Source: an uncultured Ruminococcus sp.
GTDB taxonomy: Bacteria; Bacillota; Clostridia; Oscillospirales; Ruminococcaceae
Direction: 5' to 3'
Assembly: GCA_937902395.1 (NCBI GenBank)
Contig: CALGTV010000040.1
Location: 1-17,985, forward strand
Length of the DNA: 17,985 nucleotides
Shown here: one piece after another, positions 13,305 through 17,985 of the stretch
Numbering within the stretch: position 1 is the stretch's first letter
Layout of the letters: every line of letters starts with the position of its first letter
Position numbers and translations under genes: made by a program
Notes under the pieces: generated by a model
What the model was told of the DNA's origin: nothing
The model's database searches: none
The model's input: only the letters and a program-made list of their open reading frames with translations

Positions 13305-14858
13305 ATGTCAAATCCGGAAAATCGTAATCTGAACATTACAATTAGTAATCCCGAAGACGAGAATCGCGTAATTCTCTCTTTTGGCACTCTTATGAAGAAG
13401 TTGAAAAAATATTTTCTTCTTTGGATTATTATTGCCTGTGTACTCGTAGTAGTTGCTATTGGATATGCTGCGGTAACTACTCAGATAAACAAGGCACCTC
13501 TTACAGCTCTTGTAAGCTTTTCATACAGCGGTGTTGAAAAGGGTCTTGACCCTAATGGTATGAAGTTCGATGTAAACAGCATTAAAAATCCTGAGGTTAT
13601 TGAATCTGCTCTTACTGAGCTGGGATATGACCTTGATAAGCTGGAAATTATCAGAAGAAGTATTACTTTCAAGGGTCAGCGTCCGAAGGATATTATTGAA
13701 AGACTTACAACTTATGACAGGGTTCTTAACGAAAGCGGAAGTATCAGTGCTGCTGAGAGAATCCTTGAAACTACTTATTATCCTACACAATATACAGTTT
13801 CATTTGATTATAACGAAACAGAATTTTCCGATGAGGAAGCTGTGGCTGTTTTCAATGAGATTCTGAATAATTATACAGATTACTTCTACGAGAAGTATGG
13901 ATATAACGAGAATCTCGGAAGTGCTGTATCAGCTATTTCCTATGCTGATTATGACTACGCTGAGGCTCTTGATGTATTCGACAGCAGTCTCAATACTCTC
14001 AGAAGATATGTTTATGACCTTGCAAGTTCAGATCAGACTCGTTTCCGCTCTACTGTTACAGGTTATACATTTGATGACCTCTATTCAGCACTTGGTACAG
14101 TAAAATCTATTGACCTCGATATGATTTCCTCATACATTGCTATAAACAATCTTACAAAGGATAAGGATGCTTCTCTTGCATACTACGAGTTCCGTATCAA
14201 AGCTCTGAATCGTGATAAAGCTGAGCTTGAAGAAGAACTTAAGGCTTATGAGGACGCTATCAAGGCTTATGAAAAAGATCAGGTAATCGTTTTTGGCGGT
14301 GCTGAGGAAACAAATACACAGACAAGTATTGCTTCTGAGCAGTATGACAAGATGTTTAATCAGAAGAATAATACTGCTGTTTCCCTTGCATCCGTAAAGC
14401 AGCAGATTAATTACTACAAGGAAAGACAGCAGGCTCTTAAAAATAATTCTGTTGGTTCAAGTTCTATGAATGCAAAGGTTGAAGAGGACCTTGCTGCTCT
14501 TAATGATAAGATAAACAACCTCGTTCAGCTTGTTTATGATACATCTGAGGATTATTATAAGAACGTAACATTCAGAAATGCTTACAATATACTTGTTCCT
14601 GCTGCAAATACATCAACAGAAAAGATTTCAAGAGTTGTAAAAAATACAATTTTCCCTGCTATCATACTCGAAGTACTTGCAATTATGGTTTATTTTGCAG
14701 TTTCTATCATTCAGGCTCTTATAAGTGATAACCGCAAGGCTAAGAAACTTGCTATTGCAGAGGGTAAAGATGATGATGATAACGACGATGATGATGAAGA
14801 TGACGTAAAGGAAGAAGTTAAGACAGAAAAGAATAATAACGACAAAAAGAAAAAATAA
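13305..14858 (+). CDS. Wzz-like polysaccharide chain-length determinant protein
   Basis: 517 aa. Architecture: an N-terminal cytoplasmic stretch, transmembrane helix about 37-57 (FLLWIIIACVLVVVAIGYAA), a large extracytoplasmic region with coiled-coil character (about 270-330), a second helix about 449-473 (FPAIILEVLAIMVYFAVSI), and a 44-residue cytoplasmic tail. Two flanking helices around a coiled-coil are the layout of polysaccharide co-polymerases (Wzz/CapA), which set chain length of surface polysaccharide and often pair with a tyrosine kinase. The tail is odd: a run rich in Asp (DDDDNDDDDEDD), then Lys/Asn-rich, with no tyrosine cluster and no Walker motif. AGGAGG precedes ATG 13305. No other exopolysaccharide gene is adjacent, so the assignment rests on topology. 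Confidence 0.65.
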   Translation: MSNPENRNLNITISNPEDENRVILSFGTLMKKLKKYFLLWIIIACVLVVVAIGYAAVTTQINKAPLTALVSFSYSGVEKGLDPNGMKFDVNSIKNPEVIESALTELGYDLDKLEIIRRSITFKGQRPKDIIERLTTYDRVLNESGSISAAERILETTYYPTQYTVSFDYNETEFSDEEAVAVFNEILNNYTDYFYEKYGYNENLGSAVSAISYADYDYAEALDVFDSSLNTLRRYVYDLASSDQTRFRSTVTGYTFDDLYSALGTVKSIDLDMISSYIAINNLTKDKDASLAYYEFRIKALNRDKAELEEELKAYEDAIKAYEKDQVIVFGGAEETNTQTSIASEQYDKMFNQKNNTAVSLASVKQQINYYKERQQALKNNSVGSSSMNAKVEEDLAALNDKINNLVQLVYDTSEDYYKNVTFRNAYNILVPAANTSTEKISRVVKNTIFPAIILEVLAIMVYFAVSIIQALISDNRKAKKLAIAEGKDDDDNDDDDEDDVKEEVKTEKNNNDKKKK

Positions 14859-14863
14859 ATATT

Positions 14864-14895
14864 ACCGCCCTGTCAGTTCATGATGACAGGGCGGT
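14864..14895. terminator. Bidirectional terminator between the Wzz-like gene and spoVAE
   Basis: ACCGCCCTGTCA and TGACAGGGCGGT form a perfect 12-bp stem with an 8-nt loop. TTTT follows on the plus strand, and A-rich sequence before it gives T-rich sequence on the minus strand. It separates convergent genes. Confidence 0.9.
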
Positions 14896-14903
14896 TTTCG
14901 GTT

Positions 14904-15266
14904 TTATACCTTATCCTTTTGCTTGAATAACAGTGACGCTCCCAGACCTGCAAGCAATGCGGCTGTTATACCTGCTGAGGACGCTGTAAGTCCTCCTGTG
15001 AATATCCCTATAAATCCGTCTTTGTCAACGGCTTTACGGATTCCCTCCGCAAGCAGATGACCGAATCCCGTCAGTGGCACTGTTGCTCCTGCGCCTGCAA
15101 ATTCAGCAAGCGGCTTGTATATGCCTATAGCCGAAAGGATAACTCCTGCTACTACAAATCCTGTCAGTATACGGGCAGGAGTAAGCTTTGTGAAATCTAT
15201 CAATAACTGTCCTATAGCACAGATAATTCCGCCTACAAGAAAGGCTTTTAAAAGTTCCGTTATCAT
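14904..15266 (-). CDS. spoVAE: Stage V sporulation protein AE (SpoVAE)
   Basis: 120 aa, normal for SpoVAEb. It is a small integral protein of the spore inner membrane, part of the SpoVA channel that moves dipicolinic acid into the forespore and out at germination. Hydrophobic segments lie at about 5-25, 33-50, 60-75 and 88-113. The conserved middle ATVPLTGFGHLLAEG and the GIFTGGLTASSAGITAA stretch are family signatures. The ATG overlaps the spoVAD stop by one base (TAATG), so the two are translationally coupled. Confidence 0.9.
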   Translation of the reverse strand: MITELLKAFLVGGIICAIGQLLIDFTKLTPARILTGFVVAGVILSAIGIYKPLAEFAGAGATVPLTGFGHLLAEGIRKAVDKDGFIGIFTGGLTASSAGITAALLAGLGASLLFKQKDKV

Positions 15267-16276
15267 TATATCCTCCTGAGTTCAAGCAGATGCGCAATAG
15301 TCGGTATGGATTCCCCCTGTTGTACCGACATTGCCGACATCAATGCTCCTGTTGCGATGAAAAGTATCTTTTTCAGTGAACCCTGTTCAAGCATAGGCAG
15401 GAAATATCCGCACAATACGCTTGCAGAACATCCGCATCCCGAACCGCCGCAATGGGTATCCTGAGTATCTTTGTCGAATATCATTTCGCCGCAGTCTTTG
15501 TGAACAGATGATATATCATATCCCTGCTTTTCCATAAGTTCAACAAGAAGCTGACTGCCGAGGATTCCAAGGTCACCTGTCACAATAGCGTCAAAATCTG
15601 TGGGAGATGAGCTTGTTGCTTCAAAATAGCGGCATAAAACTCCCATAGCCGCAGGAGCCATAGCCGCGCCCATATTTGAGATATCTGTTATATCCATATC
15701 GGCAATTTTTCCCACGCACGCGCCATATACTGCAATATTTCCTTTGTCGGCAGATACTATTGCAGACCCTGAGGCAGTGCATGTCCACTGAGCTGTTGGA
15801 GTTCTCTGACCGCCGTAGGAGAGAGGCGCGCGGAATTGCCTTTCTGCTGTTGAAAAATGGGAGGAGGTAACTGCGGCACTTCGTTTTGCGGCTCCGCTGT
15901 CTGTAAGCAGTGAGGCGGCAATTAAACTTTCTGCCATGGTGGAACACGCGCCGTAAAGTCCCATAAAGGGAATTTCAAGCTGTCTCAAACCGTATGATGA
16001 GCCTGTACATTGATTAATCAGATCGCCTGCGCATATAATATCAATATCCTCTTTTGTGAGATTTGCTTTGCGGACTGCAAGAGATACGGCTTCAAGCTGA
16101 AAACGGCTCTCAGCCTGTTCCCATGTTTTCTGTCCGAAATGGCTGTCAGTTACAACTTTGTCGAAAAAATCACCCATAGGGCCGCTGCCCTCTTTTTCAC
16201 CGACTACAGCGGCAAAGCTTTCAATCTTCGGGGGCGTATCAAAAAGAAATACTCCCCTTGCTAAATTTTGTGGCAT
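15266..16276 (-). CDS. spoVAD: Stage V sporulation protein AD (SpoVAD)
   Basis: 336 aa, matching the usual ~338. It is a thiolase-fold soluble protein on the outer side of the spore inner membrane that binds dipicolinic acid for uptake. Signatures include FGQKTWEQAESRF, ICAGDLINQCTGSSYGLR, GLYGACSTMAESL, RQFRAPLSYGGQRTPTAQWT and DTHCGGSGCGCSA. ATG 16276 has AAGGAAG about 7 nt upstream. A longer frame from 16336 adds 20 residues without a ribosome site and is rejected. spoVAE follows with a one-base overlap. In Bacillus and Clostridium spoVAC normally precedes spoVAD; here the next minus-strand gene upstream is an XRE regulator. A weak sigma-G-like match (GAATA-17-AACAATA) lies at 16297-16325. 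Confidence 0.95.
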   Translation of the reverse strand: MPQNLARGVFLFDTPPKIESFAAVVGEKEGSGPMGDFFDKVVTDSHFGQKTWEQAESRFQLEAVSLAVRKANLTKEDIDIICAGDLINQCTGSSYGLRQLEIPFMGLYGACSTMAESLIAASLLTDSGAAKRSAAVTSSHFSTAERQFRAPLSYGGQRTPTAQWTCTASGSAIVSADKGNIAVYGACVGKIADMDITDISNMGAAMAPAAMGVLCRYFEATSSSPTDFDAIVTGDLGILGSQLLVELMEKQGYDISSVHKDCGEMIFDKDTQDTHCGGSGCGCSASVLCGYFLPMLEQGSLKKILFIATGALMSAMSVQQGESIPTIAHLLELRRI

Positions 16277-16351
16277 TGTATCACTTCCTTTGTGGGTATT
16301 GTTTACTGAATTTTGAAAAATATTCATACGTTCCATAAAGCTATAAATAAA

Positions 16352-16380
16352 TTGACAACCACAGACAGATATGATATAAT
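16352..16380 (+). promoter_or_regulatory. Orphan consensus sigma-A promoter, plus strand
   Basis: TTGACA (16352-16357), a 17-bp spacer and TATAAT (16375-16380) are a perfect match. No plus-strand gene follows until 17373. A transcript from about 16387 would cross the hairpin at 16430 and run antisense into the XRE gene. Confidence 0.6.
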
Positions 16381-16382
16381 AT

Positions 16383-16404
16383 ATAATGGTGTAGTATCCA
16401 TTAT
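16383..16404. promoter_or_regulatory. Operator-like palindrome at the orphan promoter start
   Basis: ATAATGG and CCATTAT are 7-bp inverted arms around 8 nt (TGTAGTAT). It begins 3 bp after the -10 box and covers the predicted start site, the usual place for a repressor operator. Its protein partner is unknown. Confidence 0.45.
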
Positions 16405-16429
16405 CTCTTATTTTTGAAGAAATAAAAAA

Positions 16430-16448
16430 CAGGCGGAAAATCCGCCTG
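16430..16448 (-). terminator. Terminator of the XRE-family gene
   Basis: CAGGCGGA and TCCGCCTG form an 8-bp stem with an AAA loop. On the minus strand GTTTTTTATTTC follows, a clear intrinsic terminator 20 nt past the gene's stop. The stem is the same as in the palindromes at 9750 and 9913. Confidence 0.8.
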
Positions 16449-16468
16449 TAAGTATGAGATATGAATTA

Positions 16469-17197
16469 TTAATATCCGCGGTCGTTTTCGGTTGCATGGT
16501 ATTTCGCACGGGTTCTTGCAATACTTTCCTCGCTTCGCTTGATAAGATTGAGCAGGGATGATGAATACTGCGCGTAATCCTTTTGCAGTGTTGAAGTTGT
16601 TATGTACAGGGTATCGAAATTGTCAACGCAGTCGTTGCCGTCAAGGGAAATACCGCTGGAAGCCGCCTTTATATCTGCCTCACTCATGGAGATAATAGCA
16701 TTTGAGCTGTCGTTTGCTATAACTTTAGGTATGCGGAAAAGCTTCTGGTCGTTGTGTGGGTTTGCATTGTATACAATACGGAAAAGCTTGTATACCGACA
16801 GCATAAGATAAGAGGAAACCTCTTTAATCAGCGTAATACTGCCTGCTTTCTGGGCAAGGCTGAACAACAGACTGATAGAATTATTGATGATTCTTCTGTT
16901 GAAGTTGATAATCTCAGGCGATGGCATTTTCAGTGTGTTGTTTCCGTCATCATCGGGAATATCCTCAATAGTTATGATTTTTCCCTCTGGTTCAGGAGTA
17001 CGTCCCAACAGGTAATCGCAGGAAACGTTGTAGTAATCAGCAATTTTTACAAGGAAGTTAAGTCCGCATTCTCTGATACCCTTTTCGTAGTGGGAAAGCA
17101 GAGCCTGTGATATTCCTAAATCTGCGGCAGCCTGCTTCTGACTGATGTGGCGTTCCTTTCTCTGTAATGTGATAATACGTGCGAAATCAGAATTCAT
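16469..17197 (-). CDS. XRE-family helix-turn-helix transcriptional regulator
   Basis: 242 aa. Residues 3-66 are a Cro/CI-type DNA-binding domain: FARIITLQRKERHISQKQAAADLGIS, recognition helix around QALLSHYEKG, and NFLVKIADYYNVSCDYLLG, the standard family ending. Residues 67-242 are helical and not a family I recognise, with no peptidase or metal-binding motif seen; they may form an oligomer or sense a ligand. ATG 17197 is preceded by GGAGG at 9-nt spacing. A 25-residue upstream extension to 17272 runs through the promoter region and is rejected. Two near-identical palindromic repeats lie in its promoter, which suggests autoregulation and control of the divergent phosphatase gene. Confidence 0.85.
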   Translation of the reverse strand: MNSDFARIITLQRKERHISQKQAAADLGISQALLSHYEKGIRECGLNFLVKIADYYNVSCDYLLGRTPEPEGKIITIEDIPDDDGNNTLKMPSPEIINFNRRIINNSISLLFSLAQKAGSITLIKEVSSYLMLSVYKLFRIVYNANPHNDQKLFRIPKVIANDSSNAIISMSEADIKAASSGISLDGNDCVDNFDTLYITTSTLQKDYAQYSSSLLNLIKRSEESIARTRAKYHATENDRGY

Positions 17198-17231
17198 AAA
17201 ATAAGTCCTCCGGTATAATTGATATAATGAG

Positions 17232-17284
17232 ATACAATCTGTATAATAAATGCTATTTATATTATAATACAAATTGTATAATAA
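17232..17284. promoter_or_regulatory. Twin operator-like repeats at the XRE promoter
   Basis: ATACAATCTGTATAATAA (17232-17249) and ATACAAATTGTATAATAA (17267-17284) match at 16 of 18 positions, 35 bp apart. Each contains a 13-bp palindrome (ATACA...TGTAT). The second lies inside the spacer of the XRE promoter and the first is in its early leader. Confidence 0.6.
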
Positions 17285-17289
17285 GTAAA
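17261..17289 (-). promoter_or_regulatory. Promoter of the XRE-family gene
   Basis: On the minus strand: TTTACT (17284-17289, 4 of 6), a 17-bp spacer and TATAAT (17261-17266). The spacer is almost filled by one palindromic repeat, so a bound regulator would block RNA polymerase. Confidence 0.65.
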
Positions 17290-17318
17290 TAGGATGAATA
17301 AATAAAAATACATATGGT

Positions 17319-17348
17319 TTGAAAAATAATTTTGTTTAAAAATACTAT
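17319..17348 (+). promoter_or_regulatory. Candidate promoter of the histidine-phosphatase gene
   Basis: TTGAAA (17319-17324), an 18-bp spacer and TACTAT (17343-17348), 25 bp before the ATG. Moderate match only. Confidence 0.45.
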
Positions 17349-17372
17349 ATATCCGCTAGGGAGTGTGTCAAA

Positions 17373-17985
17373 ATGAAAGGTTACAGAATAAGCATTATCC
17401 GTCACGGAATGACGGATGCAAATGAAAAAGGTATATATATCGGCTCAACTGATATGCCCCTTTCCGCAAAAGGCTCTGCGGAGCTTGCGGCAAAAATGGA
17501 CGAGTTTGAATATCCGAGAGTGCACAGGGTTTATTCCTCTCCACTGAGACGATGCATTGAAACGGGAGAAATTCTCTTTCCCGATACGGAAATTGTAATT
17601 GCCGATGATATGAGAGAGCTGAATTTCGGCAAATTTGAGGGAAAATCCGTTGATGAGCTTGTAAACCGTGAGGATTATAAGGCATGGCTGGGCGGCAAAA
17701 GAGATGCAAGACCACCGGAGGGTGAAAGTCTGGAGGAAATGACAGCACGAACCTTTTCTGCGCTCCATACTATAATTATGGATATGATGAATAACGGTCT
17801 TACTCATTGCGCGCTGATTACCCATGGCGGTATAATATCAAATCTGCTGACGGGATTTGGTCTGCCTAAATATGACCCGAAATATCTCAATGCTCCCTGT
17901 GGCGAGGGTTTTGACCTTATGGTAACAGCACAGATGTGGCTTAATTCTCAGGCATTTGAGATTCTCGGATACTGTCCCTACGACA
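17373..17985 (+). CDS. Histidine phosphatase family protein, 3' end cut by window edge
   Basis: 204 codons are visible with no stop, so the end lies outside. It belongs to the phosphoglycerate-mutase-like branch of histidine phosphatases, cytoplasmic enzymes that transfer phosphate through a histidine. Catalytic residues are visible: R10-H11-G12 (nucleophile H11), R60 in SSPLRRC, E82 in RELNFGKFEG and H151 in ITHGG. The RELNFGKFEGKS and PPEGES segments resemble CobC-type alpha-ribazole phosphatases and small broad-substrate phosphatases more than glycolytic mutases, but the substrate cannot be fixed from sequence. ATG 17373 has GGGAG about 9 nt upstream. It diverges from the XRE gene across 175 bp. 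Confidence 0.88.
   Translation, partial: MKGYRISIIRHGMTDANEKGIYIGSTDMPLSAKGSAELAAKMDEFEYPRVHRVYSSPLRRCIETGEILFPDTEIVIADDMRELNFGKFEGKSVDELVNREDYKAWLGGKRDARPPEGESLEEMTARTFSALHTIIMDMMNNGLTHCALITHGGIISNLLTGFGLPKYDPKYLNAPCGEGFDLMVTAQMWLNSQAFEILGYCPYD

Noticed and set aside
16297..16325. Sigma-G promoter for spoVAD
   Set aside because: GAATA-17-AACAATA matches the -10 at only 5 of 7 positions; kept as a weak note in the spoVAD entry, not as a feature.
16277..16336. 20-residue N-terminal extension of SpoVAD
   Set aside because: ATG 16336 has no ribosome site, while ATG 16276 does and gives the usual family length.
17395..17825. Two minus-strand frames of 117 and 126 aa
   Set aside because: Both are antisense to the histidine-phosphatase gene, whose catalytic motifs are clear.

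Overview
The window looks like chromosome from an anaerobic, low-to-mid GC Firmicute of the Ruminococcaceae/Oscillospiraceae, probably Ruminococcus-like. The reasons are secreted proteins ending in type I dockerins (cellulosome or amylosome-like complexes), a CIRCE-controlled hrcA-grpE-dnaK-dnaJ operon, spoVAD-spoVAE spore genes, an IscS/IscU pair typical of Clostridia, and near-consensus sigma-A promoters. The species call is inference from gene content only.

Layout. (1) 1-2250, minus strand: two tandem dockerin-protein genes (the left one cut by the window edge), transcribed from a perfect TTGACA-17-TATAAT promoter. (2) 2323-4491, plus strand: rnhA, iscS and iscU, probably one operon, followed by a 116-bp element with inverted ends and then a terminator hairpin shared with dnaJ. 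(3) 4653-9658, minus strand: the heat-shock operon hrcA-grpE-dnaK-dnaJ with promoter and CIRCE, interrupted by a 205-bp grpE-dnaK gap and a dnaK-dnaJ hairpin. (4) 9750-11454, minus strand: a third dockerin gene, flanked downstream by a cluster of palindromes and upstream by the same promoter/leader module as the first dockerin operon. (5) 11498-14895, plus strand: glmM, whose leader holds a 164-bp MITE-like hairpin, then a Wzz-like two-membrane-span protein. (6) 14904-16276, minus strand: spoVAE and spoVAD, with no spoVAC beside them. (7) 16352-17985: an orphan plus-strand promoter, an XRE-family regulator (minus) with twin operator-like repeats, and a divergent histidine-phosphatase gene cut by the right edge.

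The most unusual signal is the regulatory module shared by two dockerin loci lying 9 kb apart. A 59-nt block (one mismatch) runs from the -10 box through the first ~49 nt of transcript, and it ends in a Shine-Dalgarno sequence plus a two- or three-codon mini-ORF (MN-stop or MNH-stop). About 125-140 bp further upstream, a second conserved 63-bp block carries TATAAT preceded at exactly 17 bp by a conserved GCGAGA. The proteins' coding bodies are far more diverged than this control DNA. This suggests a co-regulated set of secreted dockerin proteins of unknown function.
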